Shown here one piece after another: positions 45,101 through 54,497 of a stretch of 64,000 nucleotides of DNA. This DNA is from Erodium maritimum (taxonomy: Eukaryota; Streptophyta; Magnoliopsida; Geraniales; Geraniaceae). The stretch covers positions 77,732,523 through 77,796,522 of the forward strand of contig OY997589.1 of the NCBI GenBank assembly GCA_963921825.1, read 5' to 3'. Under the pieces are notes generated by a model that was not told where the DNA came from, made no database searches, and saw nothing but the letters and a program-made list of their open reading frames with translations. Each line of letters opens with the position of its first letter. Position 1 is the first letter of the stretch. A program made the position numbers and the translations under genes.

Positions 45101-46135
45101 AAGAAGGCAAATGGGGGTAAGATTACCTTTCTGGTGTTGTATGTCGATGACATACTACTCATTGGAAATGACATCCCAACCTGGCACGAGACTAAAGCTT
45201 GGTTAGGGAAGTGTTTCTCAATGAAGGACTTAGGCGATGCTGCTTATATCTTAGGGATTAAGATATATAGAGATCGCACCAAGAGGGTCTTGGGTTTAAG
45301 TCAAAGCACCTATGTGAACAAGGTATTGAGTAGGTTCTCAATGCTTGATTCCAAGAAAGGACTCCTACCCGCACGTCATGGCGTTCATCTCGGCAAGACT
45401 CAGTGTCCTAAGACACCTGATGAGCTGAAAAGGATGATGCGAATCCCATATGCTTCGGCGGTAGGATCGATCATGTATTCCATGATATGCACGAGACCGG
45501 ATGTCTCATATGCCTTGAGTTGTACCAGCAGACATCAGTCTAACCCTGGTGAGGAACACTGGATAACGGTCAAAGCGATTCTCAAATATTTGAGAAGAAC
45601 TAAGGACGCGTTTCTAGTGTACGGGGGAAAAGATAATTCTGAACTAGTTGTTAATGGATATGTAGACGCTAGTTTCCAGACAGATCCAGATGACTTTAGA
45701 AGTTAGTCAGGATATGTGTTCACGCTGAATGGCGGAGCTTTCAGCTGGAAGAGCGTGAAGCAAGACACCGTCGCTGACTCCACGACAGAGGCCAAGTACA
45801 TTGCGGCTGCAGAGGCGGCCAAGGAGGCTGTGTGGATTAGGAAGTTCACGGCAGGGTTGGGTGTAATCAAAAACCCATCCAGCCCGGTGAACCTATTTTG
45901 CGACAACACAGGGGCTATTGCGCAAGCTAAAGAGCCCAGATCGCATAGCAAATCAAAACATGTACTGCGGCGATATCACCTCATCAGAGAGATATTGAAC
46001 CGAGGCGATGTGAAGATCACCTATATTGCCACTGATGATAACATAGCCGACCCGTTGACTAAGGCACTATCGTTGCCTAAACATGAGAGGCATGTAAGGT
46101 CAATGGGAATAGATTGGAGTTTAGATTGGAACTAG
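42110..46135 (+). pseudogene. Copia gag-pol polyprotein with two stop codons
   Basis: One frame of 1342 codons, interrupted by TGA at 43847-43849 and TAG at 45704-45706, which replace residues in otherwise intact motifs; both could have arisen by C-to-T changes. Domains in order: gag (residues 1-260), CCHC knuckle CFYCQQPGHWKKDC, protease WVLDTGAESH, integrase zinc region WHCRLGHINEKR with CESCLMGK, core with HSDVCGPM, NDFSRYGYVYL, the first stop just before GGEYL, and GVSERRN, reverse transcriptase KARLVAKGYRQ, DIKTAFLNG and catalytic YVDDILLIG, and RNase H with SSQSG-equivalent position hit by the second stop, DSTTEAKYIAAAEAAKEAVW and ADPLTKAL. As it stands no full polyprotein can be made. 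Confidence 0.9.
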
Positions 46136-46149
46136 GGCAAGTGGGAGAT

Positions 46150-47799
46150 TGTTAGTCTTAGTGCCCGTAGTTCAATCATAAATGTCCAAATGTATATATC
46201 ATCATTAGCAATAAGATTAAAGCGGCTTTATATTACTTATGTGTTGGAGTAATATATCGATGTGATTTCTGATCTATGCCCACCATGCGAATAGAACCAT
46301 AGATCGAGATGGATCACACTCGATGGGTCCCTAGTAAATAAAGCTTCACTAGAAGCGACTAGTATGAAAGATGGCTCTTCATGGCTTACGTTCTGTTAGT
46401 CATTGGAATGGGATTCCAGAGTCTGATCATAGATATCATGTGGGACATGATATTGGACGACCCGCCCTGAATATGTGCCATACATTGAGTCATGAACATA
46501 TTTAGTGTCGTAGCTTGTCATGTATCCTTAGACCAAGGAGTCTTTGTGATCACTATGCAGTCAACAACTAAGTTTAACCCGAGCCTAACGTTGTCCGTAA
46601 CAGGGCTTCCATAACGGCCAGGATTGGCTTGGGGACGGGTTGCATGAGTGACACGAAAGACGGCTAAGGGATTTATCCCTCATACTGAGGTATGGGAAAG
46701 ATATCGGTTCTCGGCCGCTTGATCGAGAGTGACTGAAAGAATAGCATGGCCATGCACATGATACTAGGTATCATATATTCAATCATCTCACATATCAAGG
46801 AACAGTGATTGAGAATAATAAGGATGACGGCTCTATGCCTTATCTCAATCAGGATATCGGAGATAAAAGGATAATGACAAGGACGACAGAAAGGTTAGAA
46901 TCGATTGGTTCGATTCGCTATGTAGTGTCAGGCAATACTAAAGTCTCGTTAGTTTCCACTTATATAGGATCAAGTAAAATGGGATTTTACGTTGATCTAT
47001 CGACATGCATAAACCTAAGGGTCACACCGAAGGATGAAACTCATTGACACATTTATGAAGAATGGCCAAAAGAGAGTTGTCTCGGGACATGACCAGAACT
47101 GGGTTTTGGGTCATGTGCCCGTAAGTGAATAGGACATTACGGATCAAGACAAGGCTTGGAGTCTTGGGATTGACCGCGTTGGATAATGTTGGACATTTCC
47201 GGTATGGAAGGCTTGGAGGCGATGAGCACGTCATGGGACCTCGTTGGGAATGGCCATGGGCCATGTTCCAAGAGGCCCATGAAAGGCCCATGCAACCAAG
47301 GCCCATGGAACTAATTAATCAAGTCTTGATTAATTAGTACTAAGTAAGCAAGACAAGGATTAAGGTGTTGGTGATTCACCACCTAACCCATCTTGTCTTG
47401 TCATACTTAGCACCATACTTGTCTTACTTCACACCATGCTTCACACCTTACTTGTCCTTGATAGTTTTTGATGGTTTAAGTCATCTTTTTCCTACAACAA
47501 ATCACAAGACAAGAATAGAAACACAACTTCTCTCCCTCTCACACTACAATTTCGAGTTTGGCACATTTCCTCCCTCTTGTTGTGTTCTTGAGTCATCTAA
47601 AGAAGAACTACGTGGCTTTGATTCCAATTGGATATGTAGGCGTCTTGGAGACTCAAGCTGATCATCGTTTCTTTGGTGTTCTCTTCCTTTTCTTGAACTA
47701 GTTGGTAAGGAAACATCCATATTGTTTATTCTCTTGTGTATCTAATATTTGGTAGTGTTCTATGACATGGTCTCGAGTTATTTCCGCTGCAAGTATGTG
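46150..47799 (+). repeat. 3' LTR of copia element
   Basis: Starts TGTTAGTCTTAG right after the purine tract and stops at AAGTATGTG, 25 bp short of the LTR end seen at 40561. The next base belongs to the gypsy LTR (GCGTCAGGGTTAACGG). Confidence 0.85.
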
Positions 47800-47929
47800 G
47801 CGTCAGGGTTAACGGAACGCGGAGGGGAGGATGGGAGTGCGAGATCCAGAGGCTTCCGAGCAGGATCGACGCCGTGAGAGCTCGCCGGCGTCCATAACTC
47901 AGATCTGAGCTCTGAGAGCTCCGGCGAGC
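47800..47929 (-). repeat. Gypsy 5' LTR, inner fragment
   Basis: Matches 33835-33960 of the 3' LTR (GAACGGAACGC, GGATGGGAGTGCGAGATCCA, GCTCGCCGGCGTCCA). Cut on the left by copia and on the right by the chromovirus; sequence resumes at 53538 after the 5-bp duplication. Confidence 0.85.
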
Positions 47930-48396
47930 TGTTACGATCGTAGAAATGAATGAGGCTGAAGATGATATAAATGGGCTCAAGTGGAAAATGTATGGGCTCA
48001 GATAAGGAGAAGGCAGGCCCGAGATTTGCAGCCCAGACAATGAAGTTGTGACCGTTACACTAAACGGTGTTGCTTTGGAACAAGGTCACTCTTGCGTGGG
48101 AGAAAAGCTGGTGGCTGGTTCAGTACAGTCCAAGGGAGCTACAAAGTAGTACGAGGTGCAGAGGGACAAAAAGAACAGAGGAGGACCACTTTCAATTTAA
48201 TGTTGTTTGTTGTTAAGTAGAGTAAGGCTGTGAACAGTTCAATATTGTGAAAATTGTAGAGAGAACACCTTGAAGCAAGGTGTGTGTTTTCTTCTATAAT
48301 TGGATCAAGTTTACATTTTTATCAGTAAAATCATATCAGCAATTATAGCTTAAAGATTGAGTAAATTCTGAGTTCCATTTTGTTAGAGACGTTACA
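47930..48396 (+). repeat. 5' LTR of chromovirus
   Basis: Starts at the TG after the CGAGC duplication; ends CGTTACA at the primer site. About 20 bp shorter than the 3' LTR, which has extra CAAGGTCCTCCCAAGCTTG-like sequence. Confidence 0.9.
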
Positions 48397-48428
48397 CTGC
48401 TATCAGAGCCTCAACATCCAGTGCCTTC

Positions 48429-50246
48429 ATGACGGAAGCCGAAGACTCCGGCGAACAGAGCATCTCAACACTTTCAGGCCAGGTTGCAGGGTTCCAGTCC
48501 AACCTGCAAGGAGTCAATAGCAGAATTGATGGGCTTCATGCTGGGCAAGCTAAACTCAAGGCGGCCATCGAATCCCTGTTGGCCGAGCTTCGTCCTCAAG
48601 CACACCTAGATCCACGAGATCCTTCGGTTAGCCAGATGGGAGATAACCGTGATAGGAACAAGTCTCCACTTCATGATCCTTCACACATCAACATATCGGC
48701 AGGAAATTCCCCAGCACCACCTTGGAATTCTGTATCTCCATTTCGAAATTTTGAGACGCCCTGTCCTCGCAACCCAAACATAAGTGGTCAAGGAGGCCAA
48801 AATCCCCATTTTCCTGTCATGCCCCCACTCACTTTCCCAACCTTTGATGGCTCATCTCTTAAATCCTGGATTCAAAAAGCTTTATCTTACTTCTCCTTCT
48901 ATGGAATTGCGGACAACACAAGAGTTCACATCGCCTCTCTCCACTTCGCCGGAAAGGCTGCAACATGGTTCCTGATGTATCGTCCAGGTCGAGAGGATGT
49001 GTCGTGGGATGATCTTCTCCGGGACATGGCCTGGAAATTCGAAGCTCTCGGCCATGAGGATGTAGTGGTGGAGTTCAAGCATCTGATGCAGACTGGGTCG
49101 GTGGCTGACTACGAAGATCAATACGATGAACTACGGGCGATGGTCATCGCCGAGGATCGAAAATTTTCAGAGCGGTTCTTCATCTCGTCCTTCTTTGGGG
49201 GGTTGAAGTCGCAACTACGGCCAGGAATTCAGCAGCTCGCGCCCACCTCGGTTCTGCAAGCTATGCGGCTGGCTCGGTTCGAGGAACAGAAACACGCAAA
49301 AGGGCCCACAGCAAATCCCACGAACCCTAGACTCAACTTGGGGTACCCAAACAGGGCCAAGCCCGTTCAACATATTATACAGGCCCAAGGTAACCAGAAC
49401 AATGGAGGAGGAGGGAACAGGCCCAACCAAGATAACTATCCCAAAGCAGATCAGTCGTACCTTCGAGATCGGCGCAAGAGAGGTCTCTGCTTCAAATGTC
49501 CGGCCAGATACACCAGAGAGCATCGGCTGACATGCCCGAATAGGAACCAACTCTTTATGCTCAGTCAATCAGACGATGAATGCGAAGAAACTAACGAGCC
49601 GGAAGAGGATCCTCAAAATATATGTGCGGTGAAGGATGTGGGAGAAGCAATCGAACCTGAAGAGCGCATTTGTGCGATTGGTGAGCCAATGACCTCTAAT
49701 GCCAAAACCCTTCGAATCAAGGGAAATATCAGAGAAATTGGAATTTCGATCCCCATCGACACGAGAGCAACTGCCTCTTTCATTGATGAATTCACAGCCA
49801 CGAGATTAGGGTTAGCCAAAAGCCCCATTTCAGCTCGGAGAGTTAAAATGGAAAATGGGAAGAAGTTCAGGTGCACCATGAATTGCAAGGCTGTCTGCAA
49901 CATCGCCGGATTGAGGTTTGAGGGTAGGTACCTGGTAATGCCATTGGGAAGTTTCGATGTGATCCTAGGGGCCGATTGGTTGGAGTGTGTAAATCCAGTC
50001 CTCTTTGACCACATCAAGAGAACTGTAACCATTTGGGTAGAAGGGCGACAATTCATACTCAGAGAAGAAGGTGGGAGCCCAAAACCGGGGTTGATAAATT
50101 TCAGGTTGCTACAAAGAGAAACAAAGGATGGAGAAGAAGTACTCATCGGTCAATTTTGTCGGCTTGAAGTGGAGGACAAACCAAAAAAATATGGAAACCT
50201 GAAGAACTGCACCGAGTTACAAACCTTGCTGGGGAATTTGACTTGA
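48429..50246 (+). pseudogene. Chromovirus gag-protease
   Basis: A 605-codon frame. It opens with a coiled-coil-like segment (QSISTLSGQVAGFQSNLQGV), then the gag core (LKSWIQKALSYFSFYGIADN, HFAGKAATWFLMYRPGRED, EDQYDELRAMVIAED), a nucleocapsid with a divergent zinc knuckle (CFKCPARYTREHRLTC), an acidic linker and a retropepsin-like segment. The protease active site reads PIDTRATASFID, with arginine where glycine is almost invariant (D-T/S-G-A), so this copy's protease is probably dead. The frame ends at 50246 in a single-base frameshift relative to the reverse transcriptase frame that begins around 50232. Confidence 0.88.
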
Positions 50247-52987
50247 TCTTCAGAGAACCAACTGAGCTACCTCCACGGAGAAAATTCGACCATTCCATTC
50301 CTTTGATTCAAGGTGCAAATCCGCCATCAATTCGTCCATACAAATTAAGCCACGAACAGAAGGGGATCGTGGAGGCCATGGTAGAGGAAATGGCACATAC
50401 AGGAATTATTCGGCACAGTACCAGTCCATTCTCATTCCCTATCATTCTCGTAAAGAAGAAAGATGGTAGCTGGCGTTTCTGTGTAGACTACCGAAGACTC
50501 AATGATCTCACAATAAAAGATAAGTTCCCTATTCCCTCTATTGATGAACTTCTCGACGAACTCAGTGGCAGCAAATATTTCTCAAAAATCGATCTCAAGG
50601 CAGGGTATCATCAGATTCGTATGAAGGATGGAGAGGAGGAGAAGATCGCCTTTAGGACTCACCATGGCCATTACGAATGGAAGGTAATGCCCTTTGGCCT
50701 CACTAACGCCCCAGCAACATTTCAAGCTTTGATGGATGACGTTTTCAAGGAGTACTTGAGGAAGTTTGTTTTGGTTTTTTTCGACGACATTCTAATCTAT
50801 AGTCCGAGTTGGGAGCAACATTTGATTCATTTGAACCTAGTATTACAGAAACTAAAAGAGGAGAAGTTAGTGGCTAAGAGGAGCAAATGCAGTTTTGGGG
50901 ATGAACAAGTAGAGTACCTTGGGCATGTTATCTCAGAAAAGGGAGTTGCTACTGATAAAGAAAAGTAGAGGCAATGGTGCAATGGCCAGTTCCGACAAAC
51001 TTAAAAGGATTGAGAGGTTTTTTCGGTCTAACGGGATACTACCGGAAATTCATGAAAGGTTATGGGGTGATCGCAAGACCGTTGACGAATCTTCTGAAGA
51101 AGGACGCTTTTAAATGGGGAGAGGAAGCTCAAGAAAGCTTCGATAATCTGAAGAAAGCAATGTCCACTGCTCCAGTTTTGAAGTTGCCTGAATTCGACCA
51201 AAAGTTTATTATTGAAACCGATGCATGTGAGGTGGGAATCGGAGCTGTGTTGATGCAACGAGGACAAACGATCGCGTACCTCAGCAAAGCCTTGGGCCAC
51301 GAAATAGGAATCTGTCCACCTATGAAAAGGAGCTTCTCGCTGTGGTGTTGGCAGTGAAGAATTGGCGTCACTACATTCAAAATGCAGCTTTCGTTATTAG
51401 AACAGACCATCAACCATTGAAATTTTTGTTGGAACAAAAGTTAACTACCTCGTTCCATCAGAAATGGCTTGCAAAATTGTTGGGTCTTGATTATTCCATT
51501 GAGTATAAGAGGGGAACACAAAACAGAGCTGCAGATGCACTATCTCGGATTCCAGAGTCTGAATGTCTAGCTCTATCTATTGGGGTAACGGAATGGATGA
51601 AAGAAGTTGCAGAGAGCTATGAAAATGATAAGGAAGCAGAAAACCAACTGATACAGGTGACTCTTACTCCTAGATTGCTTCCAAACCATGAGTTGAAAAT
51701 GGGGTGTTGTTGATAAATGACCAGATATATTTGGGGCAAGGAGCTGAGGTAAGAAACAAGGTCATTAATACTCTACACTCCTCAGCCTTGGGAGGGCACT
51801 CTGGAGTAACAACAACCATCAAAAGGATACAGCGACAATTCTATTGGCCAGAGATGGGAAAAGCCATTAAGGAGTTCATTCGAGAATGCGAAGTTTGTCA
51901 ACATTGTAAGGGCGAGAATGTTCCATATCCGAGGTTGCTCCAACCTCAACAAATTCCAGATAAACCATGGACCGACATAGGCATGGACTTTGTAGAGGGT
52001 CTACCAAAATCCAATGGGTATGAATGCATATTGGTAGTTGTTGATCGTTATTCGAAGTACGGGCATTTCATCGTTCTCAGGCACCCCTACACAGCATACA
52101 CTATTGCAGAAATCTTTATGAACCATATTGTCAAGCTTCATGGAGTACCCCGCTCCATTGTTTCAGATCGTGACAAGGTATTTATAAGCATTTTCTGGAA
52201 GGAGTTGTTCAATTTATTGGGTACAAATTTAAGCATGTCTTCGGCATACCATCCACAATCCGACGGATAGACGGAGAGGCTTAATCAGTGTCTCGAAAAC
52301 TACCTAAGGACGATGGTTCATCAGAAGCCTAAAGCATGGAGCAAGTGGGTTGGGTTGGCAGAATACTGGTATAATACCAGTTATCACTCAGCATTGAAGA
52401 TGACACCTTTTGAAGCTGTGTATGGGTATGTTCCGAGCTCTTTAAACCTCTCCTTGATTGAAACAAAAGTCGCTGCAGTAGAAGAGTTCCTGCGAAACCG
52501 AGTTGTTATTGTAAAGATGCTACGAGAGAACTTGACAGTAGCTCAAGAGAGGATGAAAACACAAGCAGATAAGAAGAGGATGGAAAGGAGTTTCGAGATT
52601 GGAGAGTGGGTGTACCTTCGCTTACAACCTTACCGACAAAATACCGTCAACCTGAGGAAGAACCTGAAGCTCTCAGCCAAGTATTATGGGCCATTTAAGG
52701 TCATCAACAAGGTGGGCAAAGTCGCTTATAAATTGCAGTTACCAGAAGAGGCCCGCATACACCCCGTCTTCCACGTTTCCTTACTTAAGAAACATTTGGG
52801 AACACGACGGACAGCGAGAACGCAACTTCCAGAAATTGCAGAAGATGGAGCTCCTAAGGTCACCCCCTTCAAAATACTCGACCTTCGTTTGATTCAGAGG
52901 AACCGTGAAGCCCATGTTGAATATTTGGTTCAATGGAACCCTCACTGTGTAGAGGACGCAACCTGGGAGGATGCTCCTGCTTTTTGA
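50243..52987 (+). pseudogene. Chromovirus pol (RT, RNase H, integrase, chromodomain)
   Basis: Reverse transcriptase 50243-50968 with [45 protein letters not shown] and catalytic VFFDDILIYS; a one-base shift and stop near 50965. Then 50974-51357 finishes RT and starts RNase H (IIETDACEVGIGAVLMQ). A second shift near 51310 moves to 51342-51713 (RTDHQPLKFLL, QNRAADALSRIP), and a third near 51700 to integrase 51704-52270 (HSGVTTTIKRIQRQFYWP, CEVCQHCKGE, DFVEGLP, SDRDKVF, SSAYHPQSDG). A TAG at 52268-52270 precedes the catalytic glutamate (TERLNQ). The last part, 52313-52987, has FEIGEWVYLRLQPYRQNTV and a chromodomain ending VEYLVQWNPHCVEDATWED. Four frame breaks and one stop make it inactive. Confidence 0.9.
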
Positions 52988-53049
52988 GCTCAGTTCCCTA
53001 AGTTTGCTATTCCTGACTTGAGGGAAAGTCAAATTGAAGAGGGAAGCAA

Positions 53050-53537
53050 TGTTACGATCGTAGAAATGAATGAGGCTGAAGATGATATAATGGGCTCAAG
53101 TGGAAAATGTATGGGCTCACAAAAGGAGAAGGCAGGCCCGAGATTAGCAGCCCAGACAATGAAGTTGTGATCGTTACACTGAACGGTGTCGCTTTGGAAC
53201 AAGGTCACTCTTGCGTGGGAGAAAAGCTGGTAGCTGGTTCAGTACAGTCCAAGGGAGCTACAGAGTAGTACGAGGTGCAGAGGGACAAAAAGAACAGAGG
53301 AGGACCACTTTCAATTTAATGTTGTTTGTTGTTAAGTAGAGTAAGGCTGTGAACAGCTCAGTATTGTGAAAATTGTATAGAGAACACCTTGCAGCAAGGT
53401 CCTCCCAAGCTTGAAGCAAGCTGTGAGTTTTCTTCTTTAATTGGATCAAGTTTACATTTTTATCAGTAAAATCATATCAGCAATTATAGCTTAAAGATTG
53501 AGTAAATTCTGAGTTCCATTTTGTTAGAGACGTTACA
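53050..53537 (+). repeat. 3' LTR of chromovirus
   Basis: Preceded by the purine-rich GAAGAGGGAAGCAA and followed by the CGAGC duplication. Confidence 0.9.
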
Positions 53538-54158
53538 CGAGCTTCTCCGGCTCAACCCTCAGTCCAACCGAGCTCGTGTTGCTCGATTCTTAGAGAAGAG
53601 GGAGTGGGGAGAACGGATCGAGGCCAGAAATCACTCACCGTTACAGATCTGGCTCGGAAAAGGGCGCGACGAGGTTTAGGCGGTGCCGGCGTTGCTGGGT
53701 TTCGAAGAATCGGAGACAAGAGTTGGGGTTTCTGTTTTTTTTTTCTGGGTTCTGAGAGCGAGGACGAGATGGGAATGGAAGGAGAAGAGAGAGGGCGAGG
53801 ACGATGAGGTCGGGGAGTGGTCGGAGGGTCTGGTTTGGTCGACGGTCGGCGAGGTTCGCGAGGGAGAAGAGCTCTGGCCTGGGGAAGTGTGCGTAGTTCT
53901 AAAGCTGAAGCGGCGCTGTCGTCTTTTATGGCTAGGGTTCAAGGCTCGTGGGCTTGGCTTTGAGGGCTTCAGACGCAAGATGGGACTTGACTGGCTCGGC
54001 CCAAGGACTGGCCTGGCCTGGTCCAGCTCTAATATATAAATATATATTTTTTTTGTTTCTTCTCCCCTTTTTTTTATTTCGATTCATAAATCAAACTCGC
54101 TCCCAACTTCGACGTTAATATTTAATAATTTAAATATTAAATTTTCTCGGTCTTTACA
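53538..54158 (-). repeat. Gypsy 5' LTR, outer fragment with promoter
   Basis: Continues the LTR interrupted at 47929 and matches 33955-34250. It then extends beyond the 3' LTR copy to the true LTR start at 54158 (minus TGTAAAGACCGAG). A minus-strand TATA-rich stretch (ATATATTTATATATTAG, 54046-54030) is the likely LTR promoter. Confidence 0.8.
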
Positions 54159-54347
54159 TAGTTTGGTTGCAACAACTTCTTACAAAATTTAAAGATCTCT
54201 AGAGCACAATAATACCATTTTTGAGTGATAATCATGCGACTATAAACATTGGTCCTAATCCGTCTGCCAAGGACTAACGAAACACACAGAAATCAACTAT
54301 CTCTTTCTTCGTTAACAACTCCAAATTGAATTGTTTTGACGTGGCTA
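54159..54347 (+). pseudogene. Decayed copia RNase H, right portion
   Basis: Directly after the gypsy edge the frame reads WLQQLLTKFKDL, then, past a stop, PFLSDNHATINIGPNPSAKD and the position of the R-T-K-H-I-E block, in the order expected after the motif ending at 31126. A few more residues (FFTSIIDF) after 58401 could be its D-x-F-T-K-A-L end, because a second insertion cuts it at 54358. Confidence 0.7.
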
Positions 54348-54497
54348 TTTTAATGAGATTTTTTTTTATCAGCAATTTTTTTGTTTTATAAAAACCATGT
54401 TTTCAAAATGAAAACATGGCCATGGGAAGAGCCCAACCAACAAGTACAAAAAAGAGAATACCCGTGGGCATCTCAAAACCAGTGACAACAAGGTCTG

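Larger units (their letters stand above)
39454..47799 (+). mobile_element. Ty1/copia retrotransposon, both LTRs truncated
   Basis: Order: partial 5' LTR (39454-40561), primer site TGGTATCAGAGCCG (40563), long leader, gag-pol polyprotein (42110-46135), purine tract AAGTGGGAGAT, and 3' LTR (46150-47799). The 5' LTR lacks the first 567 bp of the 3' LTR, and the 3' LTR lacks the last 25 bp of the 5' LTR. Combined LTR length would be about 1.68 kb. The left truncation abuts gypsy gag and the right one gypsy LTR, so target duplications are gone. Polyprotein features suggest the Tork/Angela side of copia. Confidence 0.88.
47930..53537 (+). mobile_element. Ty3/gypsy chromovirus, complete structure
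   Basis: Two LTRs beginning TGTTACGATCG and ending GACGTTACA: 47930-48396 (467 bp) and 53050-53537 (488 bp). They flank a primer site (CTGCTATCAGAGCC at 48397), gag-pol and a purine tract before 53050. Target duplication CGAGC is perfect (47925-47929, 53538-53542). A C-terminal chromodomain places it in the chromovirus branch; size and short LTRs suggest a Reina-like or related clade, which I cannot fix without a tree. LTRs differ by scattered substitutions and an indel near 53390-53420, so insertion is not very recent. Confidence 0.92.
31132..54158 (-). mobile_element. Nested Ty3/gypsy retrotransposon, 23-kb span
   Basis: Left edge TGTCACGCCCC (31132) and right edge CTTTACA (54158) are flanked by TAGTT on both sides (31127-31131, 54159-54163). 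On the minus strand the order is 5' LTR part (54158-47800, interrupted), gag (39453-38411), decayed pol (about 38400-34256, interrupted) and 3' LTR (34255-31132), as expected. The interrupted copia relic joins in frame across the two outer edges. Shared LTR sequence (33835-34255 against 47800-47929 plus 53538-53840) confirms that both ends belong to one element. Gag and the C-terminal integrase resemble the Tekay/Del group. Three later elements inserted inside. Confidence 0.85.

Noticed and set aside
42110-53537. Endogenous pararetrovirus
   Set aside because: Integrase domains, LTRs, primer sites and target duplications show ordinary copia and gypsy retrotransposons; no movement-protein or caulimovirus-type order was seen.
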